Below, piece by piece: positions 40,101 to 45,692 of a DNA stretch of 64,000 nt; the stretch's first letter is position 1; every line of letters starts with the position of its first letter. This DNA comes from Plazaster borealis (lineage: Eukaryota > Echinodermata > Asteroidea > Forcipulatida > Labidiasteridae), in assembly GCA_021014325.1 (NCBI GenBank), contig CM037467.1, positions 8,705,273-8,769,272 of the forward strand. Reading direction: 5' to 3'. Under the pieces are notes generated by a model, which was not told the DNA's origin, did no database searches, and was given only the letters and a program-made list of their open reading frames with translations. The translations under genes and the position numbers were made by a program.

Positions 40101-42716
40101 CCTATGTTATGGCTGCACAAATTTGGGAGTGATTGGCAAATGGGGTTTCTTACAAATGTGCATCATTGAACCAAGTTTTAAATTTGTTTCAATGTCAATA
40201 TTAACAAATTATATGAAATGTATACAAATGGAAATTTCATAACAAATTGGTATGAGTATTTTAATTTTCAAGATCATTGTAAAAACAGAATTTAAGAAGA
40301 AGATTTATTTCATAAAAAATACTGGAATTACTCGGAAGCCATTGCTCCTGGTCTTGGCCTTGGTGCCCCTTCAGAAGTTTCCCATAGACTTTAAGTTTTT
40401 CCAATGGAAGTGCCCTTTGCAAAATAAAAATGACCTTGCCCTCTCAAAGATAAAATGCCAGGCCTGGTGCACTCCAACGATGCAATCACCAGTAGCTGTT
40501 TTATGAACCCCTTGCATATGACGTCACAAACCCAAACAGCGCCCTCACTGAGGTCAATGGAGACCTATCATTGGCTGAGAGTTTGACCTTAACGATGGCG
40601 GCCAACGCAAGCGGTCTATTGTACAGTGTGATTTAAAACATTTTGGTTACAACAGGAAGAGATCGACCCTACCTGACATCATTGTTGACCATTTGACCAG
40701 TCTGGTTCATATAAATCTCACAAGCAAAGATTTGGATGACTGCGCCGGGGTGATACGTCTCATAAATGCGTACCTCTGTAGGGTAGACCTTCTCAGCATA
40801 CAATAGATCTGAGTTAAAGACAAAGTCAGCAATTGATAACTACTAAGAAAAGAAAAAGATTTACTTCAATCTGAAAGCTGAAAGTTCAGGGCTCGAAATG
40901 AACACTGGACCGCAGGCCCGAGGCCAGTGTTTTTAGTGTCCGGTGATCTTGTGTTTTTGAACAATAATACCTCACCTCATCTTTAATTTTAAAACTTGTG
41001 ATCAACTGTTGAACTTGAGTCTGATATACATCTTTCAATTCTGCTGAGTATGAAAGTTTTACCGATATGAGACAAATGAAATAAATCTTCTCTAAGTGCT
41101 TGTTCAAATAAAAAAAGTTTCATTGTTACACTGTGTACATTGACTTTGTTTCTCATTTTGGTTCTGGTCTTATAACAAATATTCTGGTTCAGTAAAAGTT
41201 TTGAGCTACATGTACGTACAAGCCCTGCAGTCTTGTTGATGTTTTCCCCAAATTCGAGCCCTAAAGTTTATCTAAAATACATGTACATTGTCTATATAAG
41301 TCAGGAGGTTGCATTTAAAGGTAGAGTCATAGATTATATAGGCAAAATCATATGAAAAATAAAATAAAACACACACGAAACTTTCAGATGAATTGCACAC
41401 ACAAGGAATTGACAAAGATGAAGGTTTAAGCCCTACCTACAAAATCTTGACCGAGAAAGGTCTTCTTGTGGATACGACCGATCGGGCATGGAGCAGAAGG
41501 AGCCTGCTGCCACCAAGATCCATAGGTTCTCTGAAAACAAAAACATCATTGGAACATTAGCATTCACTGCGGCCTGTTTCATTATGTCACTAGTGCACTT
41601 GTAATCAGGGTTTCAGTGACTAGCCAGATTGACCAGTTAGCTTGCCATTTCTCTTTAGATTCTTCAAGATTCTTCTGCTCATTTACCTGACAGCTAAAGG
41701 CATCGTACACGTTTGGTAACACTCAAAATATATATTAGCATAAAAACTGACTTGGTAACGAGCAACAGAGAGCTGTACATGTAGATAGTATAAAACATTG
41801 TGAGAAACGACTCCCTCTGAAGTATTGTAGTTTTTGAGAAAGAGGTCATTTCTCACTAAAATAATAAAAGACTTTTTGCAAGAAGCCTTTTATTCCTATC
41901 TGAAAGCACACAAATTTGTACAACAATGGTGTTTTTTCATTCATAATTTTCTTGCAACTTCGATGACCAATTGAGCCCAAATTTTCACAGGCTTGTTATT
42001 TTATGCATATGTTGGGATACACCAAGTGAGAACACTGGTCTTTTGACAATTACCAAACGTGTTCAGTGCCTTTAATGGCCATGCTCCTAAATATCTTCAA
42101 AGTCTAATTTCTCCAAAAGTTCAAATGCATTCCTTCAATTTAGGGTCGTCATACAACTCAGTGTCAACTAGCAAATGGTCCCCATACCTAACTCGCTATG
42201 GTCAAGGAGCTTTCGCCTCAGCTGCGTCATTACTATGGAATAATCTCCCTCTCAATATCCGTCAAGTTACCTTCTACTGACTCATTCAAATCTCTATTAA
42301 AGACTCACCTTTTTGTAATTTAAGGTTAATGCGCTTAGAAACGTCAGTATTAAGCGCAACATAAATTATATTATTTCACTAGTCTGCCAGCTTTTATGTA
42401 GCCTAAACATTTTCCATTACAGGCTAATTTCTCTGCTGGCTAGAATCTATATAAACCAATCCATTGGATTTACCACACAGAGAGAATGGTCAGATAATTT
42501 CTAGAATGTACTCACAAAAACACAAGCAGCAGTCACATCTTCATAATTGGGGTAGATAGTGAATGGCCCAGCTAGGTTAGGCACAACGTACGAGACATTA
42601 CCGTCTGTCCCATACTGTGAGCTGAAATGAAGCACATCTTGAGCAAACTGACTGATTGTTTTGGTCATCTCTACGTGTTGCAGACTGCAGTGTGACAATG
42701 AAGGGCAGCAGCCCAT
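12994..42716 (-). CDS. FBXL4: F-box and leucine-rich repeat protein 4 (15 coding exons)
   Basis: Exons in transcript order: 42716-42516, 41530-41437, 40808-40673, 39813-39724, 39198-39098, 38267-38146, 36892-36752, 36248-36139, 34902-34793, 21588-21459, 19922-19833, 18820-18713, 17547-17455, 15052-14948, 13126-12994. They sum to 1764 nt, which is 587 residues plus TGA, and each junction preserves phase with GT-AG ends. Segment order matches vertebrate FBXL4 (621 aa): an N-terminal beta-rich region ([36 protein letters not shown]), an F-box at about 242-290 (LLPGELIQLIF), then LRRs to the C-terminal SIKRSF. Human FBXL4 is an SCF ligase receptor at mitochondria that restrains mitophagy by turnover of BNIP3 and NIX; the same role is inferred here. 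The N terminus is shorter than human and lacks an obvious targeting peptide, so an upstream exon may be missing. Intron 9 (13.2 kb) hosts a TRIM-NHL gene on the other strand. Confidence 0.93.
13183..13993. mobile_element. family E MITE, copy 1, containing an inner inverted-repeat element
   Basis: Flanked by TTAA. The right end reads AAAGAGGGGCTCCAAGGTCA inward and matches the left end imperfectly (AAAAAGGGGCTC, CACTCATTTTCCAATAGA). It lies in FBXL4 intron 14. The inner right half (13645-13946) is the family M2 element. Confidence 0.7.
13645..13946. mobile_element. family M2 MITE, short copy
   Basis: Terminal repeats are GGACTGTGCAAGTCTCGC and GCGAGACTTGCACAGTCTAT. The interior (TTCCGGGACCATTGTGGTCC, then TTTTGTTTTGTCAATTATTT) matches the first 200 bp of the longer copy at 30413-31101, so this copy is internally deleted. 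Confidence 0.8.
14205..14456 (-). mobile_element. tRNA-derived SINE, family 1, minus orientation
   Basis: The tRNA-like head is at the right: reading on the minus strand, TGGCCGAGCG then a TCTGATCAGCAGAATG body. The B-box region is degenerate. It is a transposed copy, not a tRNA gene. Confidence 0.75.
14478..14855 (+). mobile_element. family A MITE, copy 3
   Basis: TTAA at both ends; ends AGGCACTCGACACGTTTGGT and ACCAAAGGTGTCCAGTGCCT. It lies in FBXL4 intron 14, 92 bp from exon 14. Confidence 0.85.
14948..15052 (-). CDS. FBXL4: FBXL4 coding exon 14
   Basis: LRR exon encoding DSDLYAIAANLPDLEQLDIL and GT. It aligns with the human segment ending in QLDILGT. Donor GTAGGG, acceptor TTTTAG. Confidence 0.92.
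15160..15610 (-). pseudogene. decayed C-terminal part of a non-LTR retrotransposon polyprotein
   Basis: Minus-strand translation in two frames gives RVQTLQTSAARLV, HITPSLRELPWLLI, KCLNKTTP and RKALKTHL. These are the typical spaced motifs downstream of the reverse transcriptase domain of CR1/Jockey-type LINEs. Stops and frameshifts show it is dead. It lies in FBXL4 intron 13. Confidence 0.65.
15611..17454. other. rest of FBXL4 intron 13
   Basis: It holds an AAT microsatellite at about 16098-16120 followed by AGAGCGCATTTCAG. Short ORFs of about 70-90 codons at 16507-16897 lie on both strands around ATGGCGTCC; no domain was recognised. Confidence 0.45.
17455..17547 (-). CDS. FBXL4: FBXL4 coding exon 13
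   Basis: LRR exon encoding VQSCTKLRKLYLTAL. Its first nucleotide completes the Cys codon of GWC from exon 12, as in human DLGWC. Confidence 0.92.
17864..18080 (-). mobile_element. tRNA-derived SINE, family 2, minus orientation
   Basis: Head at the right (GGTTGGCGTAGTGG on the minus strand), then CTTCCACCTCTAGG and an ACTGAAACTTCC body. The tail lies at TTTCATTTAATTTATTCTGG. It is a family member of 11057-11305. Confidence 0.75.
18470..18597. mobile_element. palindromic MITE with ACTTTACGCAACTGCG arms
   Basis: AATTTCACGAAACTTTACGC at the left end is mirrored by GCGTAAAGTTTCATGAAAT at the right, giving a roughly 128-bp foldback. It lies in FBXL4 intron 12 and resembles the GGGCCCAATTTCAT family in design. 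Confidence 0.75.
18713..18820 (-). CDS. FBXL4: FBXL4 coding exon 12
   Basis: LRR exon encoding HLLSVNLWRARTLTLSGLSM and LLEIDLGW. The NLWRA / LAAGCKDLLEIDLGW signature is the most human-like stretch of the LRR region. Confidence 0.95.
19085..19190. repeat. G-rich tract fused to a hairpin
   Basis: G-runs at 19090-19140 (GGGTGG, GGTGGGG, TTGGGGG, TAGGGGG) could form a quadruplex. They are followed by the hairpin GGGTGTAGAGAA / TTCTCTACACCC and a C-rich complement. Located in FBXL4 intron 11. Confidence 0.6.
19301..19328. mobile_element. remnant of the GGGCCCAATTTCAT palindromic MITE
   Basis: Only one terminus is present: AGCAGAGCCATGAAATTGGG followed by CCC. Confidence 0.5.
19833..19922 (-). 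CDS. FBXL4: FBXL4 coding exon 11
   Basis: LRR exon encoding SPKLEYINLDAVQTIQNYDN and VVAELAKC. Donor GTAAGT, acceptor TTTGCAG. Confidence 0.92.
20036..20406 (+). mobile_element. family A MITE, copy 4
   Basis: TTAA at both ends, with ends AGGCACTGCACGTTTGG and CCAAACGTGTACGATACCT. It lies in FBXL4 intron 10. Confidence 0.85.
20988..21097. repeat. 110-bp foldback, arms TTTGAGATATGGTGGACAC
   Basis: The left arm TTTGAGATATGGTGGACAC (20988) is mirrored by GTGTCCACCATATCTCAAA (about 21078-21096). An inner pair, TTTGGTTTGGGT / ACCCAAACCAAA, extends the stem. It sits directly beside the family B MITE. Confidence 0.8.
21115..21439 (+). mobile_element. family B MITE, copy 1
   Basis: TTAA at both ends; the termini (AGGTATTGTACACTTTTGGT and inverted) resemble family A, but the interior differs (ATTATCGCGCGTGATTGTTT). 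It ends 19 bp before FBXL4 exon 10. Confidence 0.8.
21459..21588 (-). CDS. FBXL4: FBXL4 coding exon 10
   Basis: LRR exon encoding LDLSSVRILDSDAFDPLATL then NLYRTRITEQ, aligning with human SSCDKLPPQAF and VLYRTKVEQ. It lies downstream of the 13.2 kb intron 9. Confidence 0.93.
21986..22440 (+). mobile_element. family 1 SINE fragment interrupted by a palindrome
   Basis: The left part (GCCAAGAGAAGGGGTTTTCC to CAGCACCTTGTAAACCC) and the right part (CTGCGCTATATAAGACTATA) match the middle and tail of the SINE at 28311-28715. The stretch between holds the palindrome 22166-22361. Confidence 0.55.
22166..22361. repeat. perfect palindrome: two 83-bp arms, 30-bp loop
   Basis: Arms 22166-22248 and 22279-22361 are exact reverse complements (83 of 83 by direct reading). 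The loop adds a GGCAT / ATGCC pair. A diverged single half-copy lies at 29858-29970 (CACCGATGTG, GCACTGTATACTCAGTACTT), so the palindrome is a head-to-head doubling of a dispersed repeat. Zero mismatches imply a recent origin or ongoing arm correction. Confidence 0.95.
22441..24060. other. FBXL4 intron 9, upstream of the nested TRIM-NHL gene; no exon supported
   Basis: AT-rich, with low-complexity runs near 22730 and 22850. Small ORFs near 23122-23721 lack motifs. Confidence 0.45.
24120..24690. repeat. three diverged tandem-like units with GAGGGGGCAGCTTGCCCA cores
   Basis: Cores near 24126, 24235 and 24518 are each followed by an ACAGCAGTGTT-like stretch. The latter two end in a CCTGAACAAGAGGGTG motif (near 24360 and 24650). 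No coding potential is visible. Confidence 0.6.
24955..25095 (-). repeat. 150-bp ETS/AGGTCA repeat, locus 3, inverted single unit
   Basis: Read on the minus strand: CTTCCGGCTTAAACCGGAAG, then AAGGTCAAATTGGGGTCAC, then TGTAGCG. The order is the same as at 2158-2470 and 7790-8165. Confidence 0.75.
25620..25919 (+). CDS. TRIM-NHL exon 1: start and RING domain
   Basis: 100 codons, phase 0, donor GAG/GTAAGA. Contains all eight RING zinc ligands. Confidence 0.92.
25620..30337 (+). CDS. TRIM-NHL-type RING ubiquitin ligase without a B-box (4 exons, 600 aa)
   Basis: Exons 25620-25919, 26917-27775, 28744-29093 and 30044-30337 join in frame (phases 0, 1, 0) to 600 codons plus stop. The start ATG has a strong context (ACGACCATGG). 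A C3HC4 RING occupies residues 17-62 (C17, C20, C36, H38, C41, C44, C59, C62). A coiled coil spans about 122-260, and six NHL blades follow to the last residue (for example DPAGMVFSTRGHLYVCDRKN and GPSGIAIDSDGFMAVSEPLN). The RING recruits an E2, the coiled coil dimerises, and NHL propellers in TRIM2/3/71 bind RNA or protein. No B-box lies between RING and coiled coil, nor as an exon in intron 1. A TTTTAG just before the ATG suggests a 5' untranslated exon upstream. The gene sits antiparallel inside FBXL4 intron 9. The exact paralogue group is not determined. Confidence 0.92.
26562..26890 (+). mobile_element. tRNA-derived SINE, family 1, in TRIM-NHL intron 1
   Basis: The B box GGGTTCGAGTCCCGG is intact and the A box decayed. 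The body (CATGGGACATTGAGCCGTAG, then GGGTTTTCCCC) matches the copy at 33466. The AAT-rich tail ends about 25 bp before exon 2, near its branch-point and polypyrimidine region. Confidence 0.8.
26917..27775 (+). CDS. TRIM-NHL exon 2: coiled coil and first NHL blade
   Basis: Acceptor CATTTAG, donor TTACAG/GTAAAA, ending in phase 1. It encodes the heptad-rich segment (HEIQHLLSQLKAL through KKRKDYLLQEVEK) and blade 1 (LSNEDIAIANAN). Confidence 0.92.
27795..27910 (+). repeat. 57-bp tandem duplication overlapping intron 2 start
   Basis: GATATAGAGTTTGG followed by TTTCG, TGTCAGTG and CAAAAAC recurs once with mismatches just downstream of the exon 2 donor. Confidence 0.6.
28167..28257. repeat. decamer array ACGGGATAAG plus adjacent hairpin
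   Basis: Four to five perfect copies of ACGGGATAAG are followed by TTTTTTTCACTTTCTTGT and its reverse complement with a short loop. Confidence 0.85.
28311..28715 (+). mobile_element. tRNA-derived SINE, family 1, longest copy
   Basis: A-box-like TGGCCGAGTGG and B-box-like GGGTTCGAGTCCTGG form an almost complete tRNA (Leu/Ser-like) head. The body follows, then a second module (CATTACAGGGTGCTGTG to GCGCTATATAAGAACTCAG) and an ATT tail ending about 30 bp before exon 3 of the TRIM-NHL gene. Confidence 0.85.
28744..29093 (+). CDS. TRIM-NHL exon 3: NHL blades 2-4
   Basis: Acceptor TATAATAG, donor CAG/GTAAGT. It encodes GMCMGPEDTLIFISNP, GMVFSTRGHLYVCDRKN and DVALMPDGEIAVADFKNDR. Confidence 0.92.
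29340..29460 (+). pseudogene. LINE C-terminal relic
   Basis: The translation RASLWNSLPG followed by LDCFKRTFKFYLQLP and a stop matches the LWNSLP and FK..L...L motifs at the end of CR1/Jockey-type LINE proteins. In TRIM-NHL intron 3. Confidence 0.55.
29858..29970 (+). repeat. single diverged half of the 22166 palindrome repeat
   Basis: CACCGATGTG, GCACTGTATACTCAGTACTT and CACAGGCAAATTACTAAGGT, followed by a tRNA-like GGAATTCGAACCCACAACC (reverse B box). This indicates that the palindrome arm comes from a SINE-like repeat. Confidence 0.7.
30044..30337 (+). CDS. TRIM-NHL exon 4: NHL blades 5-6 and stop
   Basis: Acceptor GTTACAG. It encodes GPSGIAIDSDGFMAVSEPLN and WPIGIAITMAKEVVVCDRGK, then TGA right at the end of the last blade. 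Confidence 0.92.
   Translation: MFDGETFVCKRTIATSGSELGQLRGPSGIAIDSDGFMAVSEPLNHRVQLFTPGGKPFMTLGAAEEGPNYLNWPIGIAITMAKEVVVCDRGKDKVQVY
30413..31101. mobile_element. family M2 MITE, long copy (about 690 bp)
   Basis: Terminal repeats TAATAGACTGTGCAAGTCTC and its reverse complement; TA-type target. It starts 76 bp after the TRIM-NHL stop and so is likely part of that gene's 3' UTR or flank. The inner segment 30840-31030 is shared with 40060-40310 and 61555-61850. Confidence 0.8.
31262..31540 (-). mobile_element. tRNA-derived SINE, family 4, minus orientation
   Basis: The tRNA-like head, read on the minus strand: TCAAGTGGTTAGACTGCACG and GGTTCGAATCC. The body continues to a sequence beside TTGTTGTTTGTTG. 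The same family occurs at 58140-58500. Confidence 0.8.
31783..31860. repeat. CAAA/AAAC microsatellite
   Basis: Interrupted ACAAACAAACAAAC runs. Confidence 0.9.
31861..33007. other. FBXL4 intron 9, no gene seen
   Basis: Short ORFs at 32219-32512, 32460-32774 and 32755-32964 show no motifs. TTGTTGCAC recurs several times between 32620 and 32920. Confidence 0.4.
33008..33894. mobile_element. family E MITE, copy 2, split by a SINE
   Basis: TTAA at both ends; termini AAAGAGGGGGCTCCAAGGTC and ACCTTGGAGCCCCTCTTT. Removing the SINE at 33466-33826 leaves about 525 bp. Confidence 0.8.
33466..33826 (+). mobile_element. tRNA-derived SINE, family 1, inserted in a MITE
   Basis: Complete copy: TGGCCGAGTGG, then GGGTTCGAGTCCCGGTC, body with GATGGGACATTAAGCTG and TAACCCCGGTGTTTCTGG, and an AAT tail. 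Confidence 0.85.
34346..34434 (-). mobile_element. SINE family 2 fragment
   Basis: The tRNA-like end only: GGTCCTGGAGGTGGAAGGCG followed by ACTACGCCAAGCC on the plus strand. Confidence 0.65.
34793..34902 (-). CDS. FBXL4: FBXL4 coding exon 9
   Basis: LRR exon encoding FISDCGMKLMCLRLSACVFL. Last exon before the intron that hosts the TRIM-NHL gene. Confidence 0.93.
35277..35350 (+). repeat. short tandem repeat of TGAAACTTGCGTGCAATAGTC units
   Basis: The roughly 22-bp phrase TTTGAAACTKGCTTGCAATA recurs three to four times between 35275 and 35350. Confidence 0.65.
35493..35630. mobile_element. palindromic MITE with TTAAACGGCYGTTTAAA termini
   Basis: TCTTAAACGGCTGTTTAAAA with GCAGGGTTGTGGCTGTG is mirrored by CATGGCCACGACCCTGC and GGTTTTAAACGACCGTTTAA. 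Confidence 0.7.
36139..36248 (-). CDS. FBXL4: FBXL4 coding exon 8
   Basis: First clear LRR: VRTLQGLAGRCQHLQKLSLS then WCGDW. Donor GTACAC, acceptor AACTAG. Confidence 0.9.
36752..36892 (-). CDS. FBXL4: FBXL4 coding exon 7: F-box
   Basis: Encodes most of the F-box, GELIQLIFGDLALPDLCRVA then ATCRLFKKHC. In SCF receptors this binds SKP1. 47 codons, phase 0 at both ends. Confidence 0.95.
37715..38090. mobile_element. family C MITE
   Basis: Termini TAAAGGGATTGTATACGTTT and AAACAAATACAGTCCCTTTA, an AAGTAAGTTTTTATTGCAAT segment shared with family A, and an otherwise distinct interior with CTGAGAAACGTTACTGTCAG inverted pairs. In FBXL4 intron 6. Confidence 0.75.
38146..38267 (-). CDS. FBXL4: FBXL4 coding exon 6
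   Basis: Linker before the F-box, ending in NGYFDLLP, which aligns with human NGYFDKLP. Confidence 0.92.
38303..38512 (-). mobile_element. SINE family 2, minus orientation, in FBXL4 intron 5
   Basis: Contains TTTCATTTATTTATTCTGGT to CGAACCGGGGTCCTAGAGGT. It lies only about 36 bp from exon 6. Confidence 0.75.
38533..38647. mobile_element. GGGCCCAATTTCAT palindromic MITE, copy 1
   Basis: Arms ATTTCATGGCTCTGCTTACT and GCAGAGCCATGAAATTGGGC, with an inner GGAATTCTGCGCTTACG / CGTAAGCGCAGAATTCC pair; 115 bp, nearly perfect foldback. Confidence 0.85.
38650..38845 (+). mobile_element. tRNA-like SINE fragment
   Basis: TTGGCTTAGGGGCTTC (A-box-like) and GCGGTTTCAATCCCGC (B-box-like) precede a body ending in GGCTCAGTGCTATAAGGTC. 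Confidence 0.5.
39098..39198 (-). CDS. FBXL4: FBXL4 coding exon 5
   Basis: Encodes [20 protein letters not shown] then ELVGTV, aligning with human [20 protein letters not shown]. Confidence 0.95.
39420..39632. mobile_element. imperfect foldback MITE with CACTGGACTTTTT arms
   Basis: CGTCCGCACTGGACTTTTTG at the left is mirrored by AAAAAGTCCAATGCGAACAT at the right. The interior has repeated TTACC / GGTAA motifs. In FBXL4 intron 4. Confidence 0.6.
39724..39813 (-). CDS. FBXL4: FBXL4 coding exon 4
   Basis: Encodes WQLLWSGEPQLSSDARIFSP then PLKKVKFAA, aligning with human EILWSERP and KQINF. Confidence 0.92.
39852..40032 (+). mobile_element. SINE family 1, truncated
   Basis: Head TGGCAGAGCGGTTAAGAGC and GGGTTCGAATCCTGG, then the body up to about 40030. 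Confidence 0.75.
40060..40310. repeat. dispersed repeat related to the M2 interior
   Basis: AATTTTGCCCAACTGAT through GATTTATTTCATAAA; shared with 30840-31030 and 61555-61800. Confidence 0.6.
40504..40621. mobile_element. CCCCTTGCATATGACGTCAC MITE, copy 1
   Basis: Shares AACCCCTTGCATATGACGTC and GCGCCCTCACTGAGG with the element at 46671-46848. The right terminus (GGTCTATTG) is reduced. Contains a TGACGTCA CRE palindrome. Confidence 0.65.
40673..40808 (-). CDS. FBXL4: FBXL4 coding exon 3
   Basis: Encodes [20 protein letters not shown] then ACE, aligning with human [20 protein letters not shown]. Confidence 0.95.
41437..41530 (-). CDS. FBXL4: FBXL4 coding exon 2
   Basis: Encodes RTYGSWWQQAPSAPCPIGRI then GQDFV, aligning with human RTYGTWWDQCPSA and QDYV. 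Confidence 0.95.
41694..42075 (-). mobile_element. family A MITE, copy 5
   Basis: Right end TTAA intact, left end CTAA. It directly abuts a LINE relic at 42076. Confidence 0.85.
42076..42322 (+). pseudogene. C-terminal relic of a CR1/Jockey-type LINE polyprotein
   Basis: The translation contains HAPKYLQSLISP, YLTRYGQGAFASAASLLWNN and LPLNIR, then after one frameshift STDSFKSLLKTHLFVI and a stop. These are the usual closing motifs of LINE ORF2. In FBXL4 intron 1. Confidence 0.75.
42516..42716 (-). CDS. FBXL4: FBXL4 coding exon 1 as resolved
   Basis: Encodes FAQDVLHFSSQYGTDGNVSY then NLAGPFTIYP, aligning with human residues after its N-terminal region. ATG at 42714-42716 is preceded by an in-frame TGA two codons upstream. 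Either this ATG starts translation or an upstream exon splices in at an internal AG (for example before TCTGCAACACG). Confidence 0.8.
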
Positions 42717-43477
42717 GCATCAATATCACTGACTGGATTTATAGGATTTTAGAGCAACTGGTAGAAAGCTGGCACTGTCATTAGAACCGATGCCTTCTTT
42801 ACATAAGAATGTACACTATCAGAGACTGTTGAGACTTCCTGTGTTATAAATAGAAATATGAGACACAAGTCTGCTTTAGGGTTAAATACTACTATCCCGA
42901 CCAAATAGGTTTTTACTTTTATATAAAATTATTCTGAAAACTTTTTAAAAAGTTAGGCCTATTTTGATCGAAGTTTGATGTTTATGTCAAGGCCTACATT
43001 GTACACGTGGCGTGTCTTGGCCAAGCGGTTTGTACGTAATGTTAGTAGTAGGCCCTACTGTAGTAGTACAACTGTTACTAAGTAATAGTATAGTATAGGC
43101 CTACTACAATCAGTATAATTAATACAGGTGTTACTATGAGAAAACACCATGGAGAATACCGGAAAACAACCGGAAAACACTAGAAAATTACCGTAAGATA
43201 CCAGAAAACAACTAGAAATCACCTGAAAACTACCGTACCGGAAAACTACTTCAATTCAAAATGTCAGTGTGATGATGGCCCCAGGCAGGAGGGCTTATTA
43301 TTCTCATGGGTGACCGCGTCGATCATAAAATAACCGATCAAACAAAATCATGTTTTCAACTTCTCCAAGTCCTCCCTTTCGTAGCCATTCAATCCGGTGC
43401 AAGCTCAAATCATTAAGATTCTTCTTTTTCTTCTTCCTTTTGAGTGCAGCTTTCAAATCATGATTGAAGATAAACAC

Positions 43478-43727
43478 TGCCAGACACACCGGGGCGAACT
43501 TCCTCTCTAGCGATAAGTGTGTTCTGGGGTCTTTATGTGCATTGATAGTTTTTATAACAACACACGAGACATACTACGGCTTTACGTCCCATCCGAAGGA
43601 TGAGGCAATGATGGTAAAAGTGTCTTGTTTAAAGTGTCATGACCGGGTCTCGAACCCACACTCTGCTGATCAGAAACACTAGAGCTTGAGTTTGAAGCTC
43701 TTAACCGCTCGGCCATGTGCGCATTGC
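43478..43727 (-). mobile_element. SINE family 1, minus orientation
   Basis: Minus-strand head TGGCCGAGCGGTTAAGAGC and GGGTTCGAGACCCGGTCA; body ends near 43480. Flanked by an inverted pair GGACTTGGAGAAGTTGAA (43355-43378, inverted, and 43868-43890). Confidence 0.8.
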
Positions 43728-44339
43728 GCACAATGCATTCACGAACACATGGATTTCCGGCCAGACCTAATGTGGGCGGCATTACACTTGCACGTTTTAA
43801 AAGAGCCTGGTGCTGTACAGCCTGGTACTGGTGTGGTAGCTTAAATCTCCTAAACAAGTGAAGGAAGGACTTGGAGAAGTTGAATACATAGTGCAAACAG
43901 TGATAACTTCGTTTTCGGTTCGGATATTAATTATTCAGGTTAAAACTGCTTGCCAGTTAGACCCAGTGACTGGGCGCTGTAGTTAGACGTCAGTGCGCCC
44001 CAGTAATACTGCTACGTACTAGTGCTAGTGCTACTCTGACTGTCACTACTTCATGGTCTAACTTGCCATTGTGTTTTGTGGCACTTTTCTGTTGTTTTCC
44101 AGTAGTTTTCCGGTTTTCTAAAGTAGTAGTAGGCCTAGGCCTAGTTTTCCTAAACTAAACTTGATATAAAAACTATATTACTTAGTGCCCCATACCGTGG
44201 ACCGTACCTCCTTGACACACCCGGTGCCCGGTTTCCGATCGGAACAGGTAAATTGCTTAGAATAGATTTAGAAACAGAAACTAAATCATAATTAATGGAT
44301 TTATAAAAACTCTCTGACTCACCTTTTAACAAGACACTT

Positions 44340-45235
44340 TCAGTTTGTAATCTGTTGAAATCCTTGAAGTTGCAGTCTAGTCTAGTGTAGTAGGCTAATC
44401 TTTAGTCTACCTCCATCGACCATGGTCTTACGATCTGAATAGTGAAAGATTGCCGGCCATTGATCAGCAGTGGCATGAATACGACTAATAACAAACGTTT
44501 AATCTGACTATACACGCCACAAATTGCGTCAATCGTTCATGCCTAAACTGTGACTTTATCGGCTATTCCTCCCGGGTCCATTCGTCACCCAAACACGCAC
44601 AAAACGTGGATCTCCAAATAACCAAATTTGGTCAGAACGCGACTTGAAAAATTTGCGTTTTGATCGGAAGCTGACCCCATGTGTTTGTTTTCATCCCGGT
44701 GTCACACGAAACCGAAGAGAAAGGTCAAACAAAAGAGGGCGCTTGCACGATTTAAATTCTCACACCCCCGCGCGCGTGTTGGCAAAAGGGTGCGTGTATC
44801 TAAAACACACACATTGACAAAACTTATTCTGAAATTGTATTCTCTCAGTTTTTCTATCATGATTCCAAAAATGAGCAATTTAAGAGCCAAGACACATTAA
44901 AGTTACCTTGTTTCATGTTGTTAGTTTAGAGATTTGAGACTTTTTTTTTTATTTCAGTATCTTTTGATCATTTAAAAAAACAAAAGAGTCTTCCTGGTGG
45001 CACATACGGTTTATTATTTTACTGTCTTCTCCAAAGCCTTGATATCCTAGCTGGACCATTCCGCATAATCTAAGGGGTGAATCAGGTCCCAGAAGTTGTG
45101 TATAATATAATTATTTTGTTTGAGGGGCTGCGGAACATACTTTTCACGTACTACTTCGTGCACAAAATTGTACAAACAGCTAAGACCATACCCATATCTA
45201 AACCTCTGATCAAAGCACAGAGAGTGGAGCCATCT
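44340..45235. other. upstream flank of FBXL4, possible promoter side
   Basis: It is more GC-rich around 44560-44800 (CACACCCCCGCGCGCG) than the surroundings. No promoter element or first exon could be fixed. Confidence 0.35.
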
Positions 45236-45423
45236 GGGCCCAATTTCATAGAGCTGCTTAACAGTCGATTCTGTGCTTACGTACGAGTTTCTATTTCATA
45301 GCGCTGCTAACCGTAAGCACACGAAAAGGCATGCTAACCTTCCGGTGCTTACTGCACGAAAATGAATGACGTAACAATGAAAAACCATTGTGAACGTGCA
45401 AGATGCTCTATGAAATTGGGCCC
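45236..45423. mobile_element. GGGCCCAATTTCAT palindromic MITE, copy 2
   Basis: Begins GGGCCCAATTTCATAGAGCT and ends GCTCTATGAAATTGGGCCC. Confidence 0.85.
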
Positions 45424-45441
45424 TGTTGTAGCAGGCTTCCA

Positions 45442-45692
45442 GGGCCCAATTTCATGGCTCTGCTTACCGCCAAATTCTGCGCTTGCGATCACCATTCTCC
45501 GCTTACCGAGCAAGCGCCAAATTTCTGCGCTAGCTGTGTAAGCGTAGAATGCCTAGTAACGTGGACTACGCACGCGCACAAGCAAAAATTCCCTGCTAAC
45601 CCGTGAAATACACTTGACGTAAGCGCGGAATTCCCTGCTTCCGTAAGCGCCGATTCTTTGCTTACGGTAAGCAGAGCCATGAAATTGGGCCT
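45442..45692. mobile_element. GGGCCCAATTTCAT palindromic MITE, copy 3
   Basis: Begins GGGCCCAATTTCATGGCTCT and ends AGAGCCATGAAATTGGGCC, with multiple internal GCTTACG / CGTAAGC pairs. Only 18 bp separate it from copy 2. Confidence 0.85.
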
